From NCBI GenBank assembly GCA_039583875.1, contig CM077163.1, forward strand, positions 115,285,208 through 115,349,207: 64,000 nucleotides of DNA, given 5' to 3'. The notes below the pieces were generated by a model that did no database searches, was not told where the DNA came from, and was given only the letters and a program-made list of their open reading frames with translations. The DNA is from Platanthera guangdongensis. Its lineage: Eukaryota; Streptophyta; Magnoliopsida; Asparagales; Orchidaceae. This document shows, piece after piece, positions 21,361 to 32,915 of this stretch (the stretch's first letter is position 1; each line of letters begins with the position of its first letter). The position numbers were made by a program, and so were the translations under genes.

Positions 21361-21619
21361 GAGAAGGTGAAAGGAAGTTTGGCTGAATCTAGTTTACAGC
21401 TAGATATGCGAAGGGGAAAGTGGATGTACCCATCATTTGAGGAACCACTATAAATCTGTGTGTATGATGTGATTGGATTTTTGTGTACTGTAGTAGCTGT
21501 AGAATTTACAACTGTGTTGTGATAAATTTATGAACTGCTTAAGTGAATTGGAATTGCACCTATTTACCCCCCCCCCCCCCTCTAGGTGTTTTGACATTCT
21601 TGAAACCAATTCTTTCAAG

Positions 21620-21631
21620 TGGTATCAAAGC
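21620..21631 (+). other. C1 primer binding site
   Basis: TGGTATCAAAGC, two bases after the LTR. One mismatch to plant initiator tRNA-Met. Confidence 0.87.
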
Positions 21632-21696
21632 GAGGTTGCTCAGAATTAGACTTAACAGTTTGAGTTTATCTCAAAGGCAGTAATAAGATATCCAAG

Positions 21697-24186
21697 ATGG
21701 GTTCAAGTGAAAATCACAAAAAACTTGGATACATGAAACTTCCCATTTGTAGAAAAGAAACCTTTGGCATATGGAAAGAAAGGGTCAGATTATTCATGGA
21801 GGCATTTGATCCAAGAATTTACATCACAGTTCAAGAAGGGCCTTTCATCCCTATGAAGACATCTGTTCTAGGTTCAAATCTGAAAACTCAAAAGAGTTAT
21901 TCTGAGATGACTAAAGATGAGATCATCATAGCCACTTTGGACAAGAGGGCACAGAACATAATTGTTAGTTCCATAGATGATTCTGCATTTCAAAATTTAA
22001 TCCACTGCAAAAGTTCAAAGGAAATGTGGGACATTCTGATTGTCTACATGAAGGGGACAAAAAAAGTAAGAGTGGATAGGAAATCTATGCTCAATCAAGA
22101 ATATGAGAGTTTCAGACAAGACAAGACAGATAACATAGCTATATGCTATGAAAAGTTCTTCAGAATTGTCAATGAGCCGATGACTTATGGAAGAGTCTTC
22201 AACACTTATGAACTGAATGACAAGTTTCTCAGATCATTAACCAAGGATTGGGATACCAAGGTCTGTGCCATCAGAGAGGTGGCCAGACTTGCAGATACTC
22301 CTCCATCAATCTTGTTTGGAAAATTACTGTCTTATGAAACGCAGTTAATTTCCAGAAAGGAAGAGGAGAAGAGAAGTAGGTCTTTTACCAAAGATAAGTC
22401 TATGGCTTTCAAAGTTGAAGCTACAAGGAATGGCGGGAGAAAGACACCTTCTCCTCCCAAAAAAGTTGATGATACTGATTTAGAAAGTTCAGACACAAGC
22501 ACAGTAGATGGCCATAATTCTGATGAGGAGCTTGCTGCCTTTTTTAGGAAACTCTAGAGGTTTCTGAAGAAAAAGAACTGGAGGAGAAGGCCTTCCTCTT
22601 CTTCTTACTCCAAGGATGACAGTTACAAGGGAAAGAAGAAAACCTCTAAAGAGGAAGGGTATTGTTCTAAAACTGGTAAACAAACTTCTACAGAAATTGT
22701 TTGTTATTGTTGTAGTAAGTCAGGACATGTTATAGCAGACTGTCCTATCAAAAGAAAGGAGTCTGGTGAGAAAATGAAGCACCAGCATAAAGGCAAGAAA
22801 GAGAAATCCATTGTGGCCAAGAAGCAAAAAAACTGGACTGACTCTTCTTCATCAGAGTCAGAAACTGAAGAGGATGTTGAGGCCTACATTGGGCTGTTCT
22901 CAACAGAGAAAAATTCTGTAGAAACAGAATTCTTGCAGTTGCTGGATGATATCAATAAAGCAGGAGACATCCAATGCATAGGGCTGATGGCTATAGCTGA
23001 GGAAGGACTCGGCCAGGAGCAGGCTGATCCTAGTAAGGTACAATCTTCACCCTCAGTGTCAGGTTATGTTACTATCCCAGAGTGAGAAGCATCTTCATCA
23101 AGAGATAAGGATGTATCTAAATTCTAAGGAGACATCAATCAAATGATTGATGATTATGGACAGCTCCTTCAAACCTTTAAGGAAAGCAGGCTCCTATCCA
23201 AACAACTAGCAAGTGAGAATGGCAGTCTGAAGATGGCTGCCTCAGACTCAGCAAAAGTGTTGGATCAGAAGTTAAAATAGATTAGTAAATTGAAGAACAT
23301 AACTGTTATTCAGATCGATACCATTACTTTCAAGAATAATCATATTAGGAATCTTGAAAGCAGACTCCAAACGGAGAGGGAGCTAGTGGCCAAGTTCTCA
23401 AAACATAGTTCTGTGTTACCTTTGATAGATTCCTTCTCTTCCCAAAAGGGTAAGAAGGTTTTAGGTTTCAAAGGAAGAACAAGAGCTGCCAACTCCAATA
23501 GGAAAGGCAAAGCTTTAGTTTAGCCACTTGCTTCCAAGCCTCAAATTTCTTTTAAAAAGATGATTCAACCTTCTAACAGGTATGACCATGATAGTATTTA
23601 TGGTCACTGTGTACAAGGCAGTATAAATGGCAAGGGTGCTAGTGCCTATTAGGCAGCCCATGAGAAAACCCAAATGGCTCATAATGGACCATGTGTGTTT
23701 GGTGTACCAGCCCCAACACTCAAGAACAAGGTAGCATCTGACTCACAAGATCTGCCAGCCCATTTGCAAGCTAAGGGAAAGTCTGTTAGCAAAACAGACT
23801 TTGGAATATCTGAAGCTATCAGGAGTACGCTTTCTGAAAAGAAGACAGTTGTAGATAGGGTTCAAGATATCCCAAGTATTTCTGCTGCCAGACATGTCCC
23901 TAAGTAAGCCTTGGTTGAAAGACTTAAGAAAAGAGCTGATGTACCGGCTGGTTTGAGAGCTACAAATATCATTATTGTGAAGCCAGTTCTTAAAAGAAGG
24001 TACAATGTGCATGAGTGCTGGTATTGTGGCAAAGTGGGACACCATGCCATTGATTGCTGGCATAATGAGAGTGTCCAGAGAAGTAATGGTGGCTTACCTA
24101 TCAGAAGAACTGTAGGTAGGAATGTTCAGTTTAAGTCTAACTTGCACCTAGGACACAATAAAATTTTCGATCCTAAGGTTAGATAA
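21697..24186 (+). pseudogene. C1 gag
   Basis: Starts at an ATG (M-G-S-S-E-N-H-K-K-L-G-Y). The N-terminal 250 residues are the copia Gag core (UBN2-type: I-W-K-E-R-V, M-W-D-I-L-I-V-Y-M, and L-R-S-L-T-K-D-W-D). Two CCHC knuckles follow far apart: C-Y-C-C-S-K-S-G-H-V-I-A-D-C (about 22702-22743) and C-W-Y-C-G-K-V-G-H-H-A-I-D-C (about 24016-24057), with acidic Ser/Glu-rich and coiled-coil-like sequence between. Stops interrupt it at about 22555, 23084, 23278, 23521, 23650 and 23905. The final TAA at 24184-24186 aligns with the TAA ending C2 gag, so it is probably the natural terminator. Confidence 0.88.
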
Positions 24187-24203
24187 TATATTTGTTCCAG
24201 GTA

Positions 24204-25680
24204 AGTCCAAGTGGCCATACCCCTACAAGATACTTGGATAGTGGATGTTCCAGAAACATGACTGTAATAATGAGAATTCTAAAGTAATACACTCCTATTA
24301 AGAATGGTCCCAAAGTTATCTTTGGGGGCTCAGAAAAAGGGGTAACTAAAGGTTTGGGTATGATAACCAATGACATAATAACTATCACACAAGTAGCTTA
24401 TGTGAAAGGCTTGAAACATAACCTTGTAAGCATAAGTCAACTATGTGATCTGGGCTATGACATTTCTTTCCTCAAGGATGAGTGTCAAATTAGAAGGTCA
24501 ACTGACCAAGGGGTTATCTTGACAGGCACTAAGAGAGGAAATATTTATTGTCTAGATTTTGAGTGTGAGAGTGAGGACACTCGTATATGCCTAGTTATAT
24601 ATGAGAAAGTATCTCATTGTGTCAAGTGGCACAAGAGGCTAGCTCACCTGAACTGTAAGACCATAGGCAGACTCTATAGTGAAGAGTTGGTGAGGAATGG
24701 TCCTAAAGCTAAGTGCATTAAGGAGGGAATCTGCTCAGCATGTCCAAAGGGCAAGCAGAGCCTTGATACCAAAGACACGGTGAGGTGTTTATACCTCCTG
24801 CATATGGATCTATTTGGTCCTATGCCAGTTCATAGTCAAGGTAGGAAAGTCTATACCCTTGTGGTAGTTGATGACTTTTCCAGGTTTACTTGGGTATTCT
24901 TCCTAAGGAGAAAATCTGAAACCCCAGATATCTTCCAGACTTTTGTCAAGCAAATTCAGAATGAATTTAATAGTTCTGTGGTCAAGATCAGAAGTGATCA
25001 TGGGACTGAGTTTCGGTCTGAATGCATGACAAAGTTCTTTGAAGGGCTTGGGATTCATCAAGAATTCTCCTCACCTAGAACTCCTCAGCAAAATGGAAAT
25101 GCTGAAAGGAAGAATAAAACTCTAATTGAGGCATGTAGGACTTTGTTGAATGACAGTTCTCTCCCAGAATATTTCTGGGCAGAGGCAGTAAATACTACTT
25201 GTCATGTTCTCAAAAGAGCTTCCATCACCAAAAGCCACAAAAGACTCCCTATGAGATTCTGAAAGGTAGAAAACCAAATTTATCCTATTTTAGGATTTTT
25301 GGTAGCAAGTATTATGTACTAAACAATAGTAAGTCTCATTTGACTAAGTTTGCTGTCAAGTCCCAAGAAGGGATATTTGTTGGGTATAGCAATAATAGTA
25401 GAGAATATAGGATCTATAACTTGACTACACAAGTTGTAGAAGAATCTGTCCATGTTGTCTTTGATGTGTCTAAGTTAATTAACTGTGAGCTGCCAAGCAC
25501 TTCTTCTAGTCCTACAGGTTTAAAAGATAAGATGAACAATCTGACCACCAGGGAAGATAAACCAGTAGTCCAAGAGATTGAAGATGATGGATGTTGTCTA
25601 GGGGGAGCTCAAGACTTACAAGCTGAGAATGAAGAACAACTAGCACAAGACATTGAGTATCAGCAAGCTGAAGAAAATTA
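24204..25680 (+). pseudogene. C1 pol 5' part: protease and integrase
   Basis: Protease with Y-L-D-S-G-C-S (about 24230-24255) and a stop soon after. The pre-integrase domain carries H-K-R-L-A-H-L-N and C-S-A-C-P-K-G-K. The integrase core has all three catalytic positions: M-D-L-F-G-P-M, R-S-D-H-G-T-E-F, and P-Q-Q-N-G-N-A-E-R-K-N. A frameshift near 25205-25260 joins the core to the G-R-K-P-N-L-S-Y-F-R-I-F-G tail, then an acidic linker follows. It lies two frames away from gag because the spacer before protease is two bases longer than in C2. Confidence 0.9.
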
Positions 25681-27357
25681 AGAACTGCAAGTTGAAGAAA
25701 GATTGCATCTAGCTATGAGACATTTAAGAGACCATCCAACTCACCAAACTATTGGTGATGCTAGTCATGGTGTAATGACCAGAAGCAAAAGCTTGAACTC
25801 AGCACTATGTTCAAGCTTCCTGTCTCAAATGGAACCAAAGAAGTTTGAAGATGCTATCCAAGATTCATTCTGGATTGGTGCTATGCAGGAAGAGCTGAAC
25901 CAATTCAAGAAATGCAAAGTTTAGAAACTGGTTCCCAGACCTAAGGGACACAATGTAATAGGGACTAAGTGGATCTACAAGAATAAGTTAGAAGAAAATG
26001 ACATTATTGTCAAGAACAAGGCCAGATTGGTGGCAAAAGGCTACAGGCAGGAAGAAGGAATGGACATTGACCAGACCTTTGCCTCAGCCACAAGGCTAGA
26101 AGCAATAAGGTTATTCCTTGCCTATATAACATATAAAAAATTCAAGGTGTTTCAAATCAATGTCAAGTCAGCATTCCTGAATGGAGATCTAAAAGAGGAA
26201 GTATATGTGCACCAGCCATCAGGTTTTGTAGATCCTCACTTTCCTGATCATGTCTATAGAATTAAGAAAGCTCTATATGGGTTGAAACAAGCCCCTAGAG
26301 CATGTTATGAGAAATTATCTACTTTTCTCATTTAGAACAAATTCTCACGGGGGAAAATGGACAAGACCCTATTCCTGAGGGAATCAAAGGGAAAGATCAT
26401 CCTAGTCCAGATATATATTGATGACATAATCTTTGGATCTACTAAGAACAACCTTTGCAGGAAGTTTGCCAAACTTATGCAAGGGAAGTTTGAGATGAGC
26501 AGCATGGGTGAGCTAAAGTTCTTCTTGGGACTTCAAGTAAGATAGACTGATGATGGCTTGTCCATATCCCAGTCTAAGTTTACCAGGGAGTTGATTAAAA
26601 AATATGGCATGGAGACTGCTTCCACCATGAAAACTCCAATGGGGTCAAGTATCACTTTGGGCAAATATGAGGGAGGGAAACCTATTGATGAGTCTTTCTA
26701 TAGATGGATAATTGGCTCCTTACTATACTTGACTGCAAGTAGGCCTGACATCATGTATGCTACATGTGTCTGTACTAGACACCAGTCATGACCTAAAGAG
26801 TCTCATTATTCTGCTTCCAAGAGAATTTTAAGATATCTTAAGGGCACACTAGAGCTTGGTATATGTTACCCTAGGAATAGAGATTTTCTGCTAATAAGTT
26901 TTTTAGATGCAGACTTTGCAGGCTACAAGGAAGACATGAAAAGTACCACAGGTACATGCCAATTCCTAGGTGGAAGATTTGTGTCATGGAATAACAAAAA
27001 GCAGTCAAGTGTTGCTATATCAACAGCAGAGTCAGAATATATTGCAGCTGGAAGATGTTGTGCTCAGTTGCTATGGATACAACATCAACTTGAAGATTAT
27101 GACATCAAGATAAGTAGAACTCCATTATATTGTGATTCTACTTGTGCTATATTAATTACTAGAAACCTTGTTTCACATAGCAGAACAAAGCACATTGAAT
27201 TAGGTACCATTTTATTAGAGAATATGTTGAGAAAGAGCACATAAGTCTAGAGTTTATCTCTACTGATACACAAGTAGCTGATATATTCACTAAACCTTTA
27301 GATGAAAGTAAATTCTATTATTTTAAAATTGAATTAGGCATGTTGAACCTGGAATAG
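25681..27357 (+). pseudogene. C1 pol 3' part: reverse transcriptase and RNase H
   Basis: RT motifs: [42 protein letters not shown], catalytic Y-I-D-D-I-I-F-G-S (about 26415-26440). RNase H shows [21 protein letters not shown] and C-D-S-T-C-A-I. Stops at about 25679, 25922, 26333, 26543 and 26789 and a late frameshift kill it. The C-terminus aligns to N-L-E followed by the TAG at 27355-27357. Confidence 0.9.
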
Positions 27358-27399
27358 GATGGTAGATTAAGAAAAATTCTACTCAATATATGACTAACT

Positions 27400-27615
27400 A
27401 AGTTATGTGTCGACACATAAAGTAGTCTGTGTCGACACTTAGAAATTTTTGTCGATAGATAGAGTTGTTGACACTCAGATGTTGGTGTCGACACTTGAAG
27501 TCATCTGTGTCGACGCTCAGAAATTAGTGTCGACACATAGAGTTGGTATTAATGTCGAGACTCTAAACTCCCTGTCGAGACTTTAGCAGTATGTGTCGAC
27601 ACAATCAAAATTATG
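27400..27615. repeat. GTGTCGACAC array upstream of C1 ORF3
   Basis: Ten or so copies of GTGTCGACAC and variants (GTGTCGACGC, TTGTCGATAG, TGTCGAGAC) between the pol stop and ORF3. It uses the same unit as the LTR array at 20095-20530, although the flanking sequence is different. Confidence 0.88.
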
Positions 27616-27671
27616 TCGACCTACAAAACTCTAATTTCAGCCCGCCTTTTGACCTTCCCTATTTAGAAATG

Positions 27672-27679
27672 TATAAATA
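27672..27679 (+). promoter_or_regulatory. TATA box upstream of C1 ORF3
   Basis: TATAAATA inside the context AAATGTATAAATAGG, 112 bp before the ORF3 ATG at 27791 and just after the palindrome array. C2 has the identical context at 55242-55256. A pyrimidine-rich leader (TTCTTCTTCTCTCTC) follows. Confidence 0.65.
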
Positions 27680-27790
27680 GGAGGAAACGAGGATTTGTCG
27701 ACCACGCTCTCAGAAATCTCGAGACTAAACCATCAGTATCGATAAGAAATTCTTCTTCTCTCTCTTCAACTTCCACTTCTCTCATCTCCA

Positions 27791-29452
27791 ATGGAGCCCA
27801 AGATGGACAACAACATTAATGAAGGTTATGAGCTAGTTCGGGGAGCGTTCAATAATGCTGAATAAGATATCAAGGCGGTTGTGGACCTAATCCAGGAAGC
27901 ATGACTGGATTATATGGCTTCAAAACCAAAAAGATTTTGGAAGAAGGAAGTTCTAGAATTCTATTACAACGCTACATTGAATTTTAAGGGCAACAAGATT
28001 CAATCAACTATTCATGGAGAAACAGTAAAAATAACCCTCAAAAGTCTGAGCAAATCCCTTCAACCACCAAAGATTAAAGAAGAAACGGAGATTGATTCTA
28101 CACTGACTGTAGAAGCCCTCAAATGGTGTGGGCTGCCCTCAACCACAAACATTGGATCATCCATGACTAGGAAAGGGATGAACTCTAAAGGGAAGATTAT
28201 GTTAGAGATTATTGGGAACGTAGTTCTCTACAAAACTGGGGGGGGCATGATATGATCTCTTCCTACATGTTTAGCCCCATGACAGGAGTCAACTTCCAGG
28301 TGGAGACTGACTGGAGTGTTGTAATCTTGAACAAGATTAAGGAAGATATTAAGAAGCCAAATCTAGGCAGAATCTTAAGTCTGTATCTGGCTGTCAACAT
28401 ACCTGAGGTGCTAAACTAGATTGTTGGCTCAAAGATTAATCACATGAGGAGATTGGATACAAGAATCCTGTCTAAGTAGTATAGAGTATTGTTCAAGGAA
28501 GACCCTGCCCCAAAGCAGAAGTCCAAACAGGTCCCAATATCAAAGAAAGATACAGTGCAAGGTGAGGAGTCCTCCAGTGACTCAGAAGAAAGAGTTGAAT
28601 TCAGTTCTGATGAATATAACACTGAACTACCCAGGAAGTCTCCAACTCACACACTTGGAACTGAAGCTCAAATCCTGGGGGATACTATCCATCTGATAGA
28701 TAATTAACAGATATCAGTCCTTGGGGAAACTGTAAATGAAGCTCAGCTAGACAGTGAGATTGTAAACCTCATTGTAATGGAAGTGGTTCATGACATCAAC
28801 ACAGTTGCTGACCCTTGTGAAAGAGAGGCACAAGATGTGCATATTCCTGATCTGTCAAAGAAACGTCAGGCTCCTGAGACTGATGAAATCCAAGAATTAG
28901 AGACTGACTTCCAGGGGGAGAAAGAAGAGGTACACAAGGAAGATATTTCTGTTGATATACACATTATTTCAAGTATTGAGGGGGAGGTGCCAGACCTAGC
29001 CCCAAGACTAGATATAGATGTTCCAGGCACTACAGTGGAACTTGAGATATCATCTGATTCTGAAAATGAGGAAGCAGCCTCAGTACTTAAGAAAAGAAAA
29101 ATCATGGAGCTAAGAAAGAAGAGTTCAGGTTACCAGAAAGCCTTAAAGGCTGGAACCTCATCTATTGCTCCTACAATAGATTTTCATTCTCTGTTAGTAC
29201 AGCTGCAAGTCAAACTTGATGAGCAAAGACTTGCACTTGAAAAGTATGTGGATGAAAGCCACAAGGAGTTGCAGTTCAGTCTAGCACAGGACATCAAATC
29301 TATAAGATTTGAGGTAATTTTTCTTAAGAAAGAAATGACAGACTGCTTTCATAAGGGTGGCAATGTTGTGGTATATATTGCCAAACAGTAACAAACCACG
29401 AAAACTGAAGTAAATGATCTGGTTGTCAAGCAAGACAATGTTCTAAAAAATC
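27791..29452 (+). pseudogene. C1 ORF3 (Transposase_32-like / coiled-coil accessory protein), truncated
   Basis: Starts M-E-P-K-M-D-N-N-I-N-E-G-Y-E-L-V, matching the C2 ORF3 start. Residues about 40-230 resemble the 'putative plant transposon protein' family (K-R-F-W-K-K-E-V-L-E-F, K-S-L-S-K-S-L, M-N-S-K-G-K). An acidic Ser/Glu-rich region follows, then a basic patch (L-K-K-R-K-I-M-E-L-R-K-K) that looks like a nuclear localisation signal, then the start of a coiled coil (V-K-L-D-E-Q-R-L-A-L-E-K). No signal peptide or transmembrane segment is visible. Stops near 27863, 27902, 28420, 28477 and 28706 and a frameshift near 28240 show decay. It is cut at 29452 by E. Confidence 0.8.
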
Positions 29453-30300
29453 GTAGTTTATTGAAGTCATTTTGTTTATTTTCCTTATTTTTAGTTGTTC
29501 TTCTTTAATAAAATGCTCCTTTTTTGTAAATATTATTCTAACATAGCTTTTATTTATATTATAAAGTTCCAGGAAAAAGTCAAAAAATTTCAAAGTACAC
29601 GGCTGTGTACTTCTCGGTCAAACCTGTGACCTCGGCGTGTGACTTTAATTCCAAAAGATGTTGCCGCCAGCACGACGATCTGCGTTCGACATTCATCGAA
29701 CTGCCCGACACGCCCATATTCATCCTGTGACACTCCTGGGTCACGCCCGTGACGTTCATCGATCTCAACTCAATGATCTATGTTCGACAATTGTTGAACA
29801 CACCCTGCGTCACGCCCTCGAAGTTTGTCGAACCCAACTCGATGATCGTCGAACCGACTTGACACGCCCGTGTTCAACTCGTGTTCAACTTGTCGAGCTC
29901 AACACAACGACAACCACTCAATGCCCTTTGAGATTAACTCAACCCACATTGAGATCAACTCAATGCCATCGCCCCTCAATGCCTCCAGCTTGACGATCAA
30001 CATACGTCGATCGTCGAACCCACGGACATGCCCGTGCTAAGTTAAGGACACTCCTGTGACAACTCCATCTGTCCTAGAAAAGGCAGCGCCGATGACGAAA
30101 TGACTCGACACCTTCCCCAAATAAACCTCCCTGACATGCCCCCACCACATGCCTGTGACAGCAGGGTCACGCCCGTGACTTCTACGTGTACAGTCCCAAA
30201 AGTCAAACCTGCAATAAATGTTCTGGAACACATTAGCAACAGTACTGACACGCCCCCCTACATGTCCGTGACTTAGGGCGTGTACTCAGAATTTTTTGCC

Positions 30301-30308
30301 TATAAATA
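30301..30308 (+). promoter_or_regulatory. TATA box of E 5' LTR
   Basis: TATAAATA following TTTTTTGCC, conserved in the right LTR at 35683-35690. Confidence 0.6.
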
Positions 30309-31070
30309 GAATTTTACTGTAAGATTCAATGTTCTTTTTTTGGACCATTTTGCTTAGGGAGATGCTGCTTTGATGCTTTCATGCTATGTAAGGGAAATTT
30401 TCCCCTCTCTCTTTAGTTTTTTTTTTCTTTGTAACTCATTTTTTTTCTTAATAAAATATGTATTTTTCTTCTCTTTATATGGTTTTTGAATGGATCTAAG
30501 TACCCCTCCTTAAGCAATTTTATTTGTTTTATCTTCGTTTTTTTGTTCTTTAAAATGGTTGTGTGCGTGTATGAGAGTAATTTGCTAAAGTAATCCTTTC
30601 CTTCTTAATTTTACTTAGCATTTTTAGCTTATTTTCTTTTTAAATCACTTGGTATTCATTCTTATAGGCTTATAAAAGAGTTTGAAAAGTGTTTTTTTTG
30701 CCTAACTTAGTTTTTACTCTTTATTTCATCAACTTTTCATTCCGTTAATCTTAATTTCTACTTTTTATGCACTTTTATAAAGTTATAAGAATGAATAAAT
30801 CATTATTTTAACTTTTCGAAGACATTGATTTTCGCTTTAATTTCCAAAAACATTTGCTCCTTCAATTTTTATTACTTGGTTTTATGCATTTCTAGCACGT
30901 TCTAGCGGTAGAAATGTAATTGTTTTAATTTTTCGAACACTTCATTTTTTGAATTTTTGCTTGTGTGGGTGTGTTTTTATTTTATGTAGAGCGTGTGTGT
31001 GTGTGTTTTATTTTTGTAGAGTGTGTGCGTTTTAATCCTGTAGAGTGTGTGCGTGTGTGCATTTATTTCC

Positions 31071-31355
31071 TCCTACTCATTTGAGTAGAACTCACTTTAA
31101 TTTCCCGCGAATCGTTTGAGTAGTACTTGTCATTTCCCGCATAATCGTTTGAGTAGGGCTTGTAATTCCCCGCCTACTCGTTGTAGTAGGACTTGTAATT
31201 TTACTACTTTCATTTCCTGCCTACTCGTTTGAGTAGGACTCGCACTTTTACTGCTTTCATTTCCCTCCTACTCGTTTGAGTAGGACTTGCATTTTACTGC
31301 TTTCTTTTATCGCTTTCATTTCCCTCATACTCGTTTGAGTAGGACTTGCACCTTT
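31071..31355. repeat. Minisatellite with CTACTCGTTTGAGTAGG hairpin units
   Basis: About seven imperfect units of 37-57 bp. Each has a short hairpin (CTACTCGTTTGAGTAG), then GACTTG, then a T-rich spacer ending in TTTCC. It lies in the E LTR downstream of the TATA box. Confidence 0.85.
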
Positions 31356-32232
31356 CAATTATGCAATTCTTTTCTCAAGCCATCCCCATTAAGATGAGTT
31401 GCTAACCGCTCTTAGACCTCAATATCAAAGAACATTGGGACAAATAAAATCGCATTAAATAATTAAAGGTCCACTTTTTCACGTTAATTAAATTATTTAT
31501 GGTTTACCCCGTGTTTACGACGCGTAGAACCACATATTGATGTGTGGGCTCTATTTTCGTAGTCCAAATGCTAGCTAGCCGCGAGGCCGTGCGTATGGAC
31601 CGATCACCCCTGGGTAAAGAGAGTTCCGCACTAAACCTCGAGAGAGGAGGCGCGGAATTCTGCTGGATTGGGTTCCCCACTCAATTATGAGGTTCTTAGC
31701 ATAATGCGGGCATTAAGAGAAATCCTTTGTCGGACGAGAGCCCGGTCGAATAGTCTTAATGTTCAGGTGAGCGATAGTCCTAGAGATAAGTGAGCTCATT
31801 TTTGTGGATCCTCCATGGCCTAGTCTCTGGCTTAATTAATTTGAAATTTAGGATATCTATTTATTCAATATTTATTTTGGTTCAAATTCAATTTGTTACC
31901 ATTGTGCTATTTCTTCATCGGCTCCTTTTTAATGTTTATTTTCTATTTTTATATATATAAATAATAACCCGACAAGTTATAATCGGTAAAATAATAATCC
32001 CCTACAGGTAAGAGTAGAAATAATCAACCCTTCCCCGAGAACAATACGAACACGATTTTCCTCACCGGAATATCCTTTACTACACGCGATAGGTGGACTT
32101 GCCTCCTTTCGTTAAAACTCGGTTTCAACTTTTTTATAGATAATAAATCCATGTGCCCTGTCCTTCCAAAATAAATAAACCATCCGCTTTTCCAAAAAAT
32201 AAACCCGCGGGGCGCCACCAGTATTAACTATG

Positions 32233-32260
32233 AAGTTTTTGCTATCATTGTCGGAGACTT
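32233..32260 (+). other. Second PBS-like sequence, 68 bp upstream
   Basis: AAGTTTTTGCTATCATTGTC followed by GGAGAC has the same layout as the Athila/Tat PBS (AAGTTTTTGG..., GGGGAC) and lies just before the assigned PBS. Either could be the true or the decayed site. Confidence 0.5.
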
Positions 32261-32300
32261 GATTAAACCATTAATAATTTTTGGAGTTTTAACCGCATCA

Positions 32301-32322
32301 AGTTTTTGCCACAGTTGCCGAG
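32301..32322 (+). other. E primer binding site
   Basis: AGTTTTTGCCACAGTTGCCG resembles the Athila/Tat leader AGTTTTTGGCGCCGTTGCCG, with TGCCACAGTTGCCG in place of the tRNA-Asp-type TGGCGCCGTTGCCG. It directly follows the LTR end CATCA. Confidence 0.65.
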
Positions 32323-32406
32323 GAATTTTCGTGTTGTTATTTTGTACTCTGGAAAATTATTACTTTTAGCTATTTTAATATATAACAAAAAAAAATGTCC
32401 ACAAAA

Positions 32407-32460
32407 TAATAATAATAATAATAATAATTACAATAATAAAAATAATAATAATAATAATAA
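32407..32460. repeat. (AAT)n microsatellite
   Basis: AAT/TAA triplets with two interruptions. The open frame reading poly-Asn across it is an artefact. Confidence 0.9.
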
Positions 32461-32569
32461 ACCTACTTATAAAATAAAAAAACTTAAAGAAAAAAAAAGG
32501 TTATTTTATGCTTATTCTTTCATATTTCTTTACGTATGTAAAACAAAAATGAAATGACGCCGTTTCAAA

Positions 32570-32915
32570 AAAAATTTGAAAAGCACAACAACTAAAAACC
32601 CAAAAAATACAAAACCAAAAATTTCTAAAAACTAAAAACTATAAAAACTCTAAAAACTCTAAAAACTAAAAAAACTCTAAAATCTAAAAAACTAAAATAC
32701 TCTAAAACCAAAAAAAACTGAAAAACTCTAAAAATCTAAAAAACAAAAAACTACAAAAATCTAAAAAATAAAAACAAAAAATTTTAAATAACAAAAAACT
32801 AACAAAAAATCTAAAAACTAAAAACCAAAAAAAAATCTAAAAACAACTAAAAAACTAGAAAAATTTAGAAACTAATACCCAAAAAACATCTAAAAACTAC
32901 AACACTAAAAAAATA
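32570..32915. repeat. CTAAAAA low-complexity tandem repeat
   Basis: About 40 irregular units of CTAAAAA / ACTCTAAAAA, period 7-12 bp, strongly strand-asymmetric (almost no G). Confidence 0.85.

Larger units (their letters stand above)
19960..21617 (+). repeat. C1 5' LTR
   Basis: 1658 bp. Starts TGTTGGGTACATTG and ends TCTTTCA, followed by AG and the PBS. It contains a GTGTCGACAC array (about 20095-20530), a TATA box (20674), a U5 block of CTGAGTTGTAGG-like repeats (about 21105-21360) and a C14 tract before CTCTAGG near the 3' end. It aligns with the C2 LTRs over the terminal regions. Confidence 0.92.
19960..29452 (+). mobile_element. C1: Sirevirus-like Ty1/copia element, 3' truncated
   Basis: 5' LTR, PBS, gag, pol in copia order (protease, integrase, RT, RNase H), a promoter-like spacer and a third ORF, collinear with C2. 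It breaks off inside ORF3 where element E begins. Its 3' LTR is absent from the window. It is more decayed than C2, with many stops and a frame change between gag and pol. Confidence 0.92.
29453..32300 (+). repeat. E 5' LTR
   Basis: About 2.85 kb. The first 1.4 kb aligns with 34853-36248. It contains CACGCCCGTG and TCGACGATC motifs (about 29620-30290), a TATA box (30301), a GT-rich block (30985-31065) and a GAGTAGG minisatellite (31071-31355). It ends CCGCATCA at 32300 just before the PBS. The end is assigned from the PBS, because the right LTR does not extend that far. Confidence 0.78.

Noticed and set aside
32306..32557. Open frame with a poly-asparagine run
   Set aside because: Produced by the (AAT)n microsatellite in the E interior.
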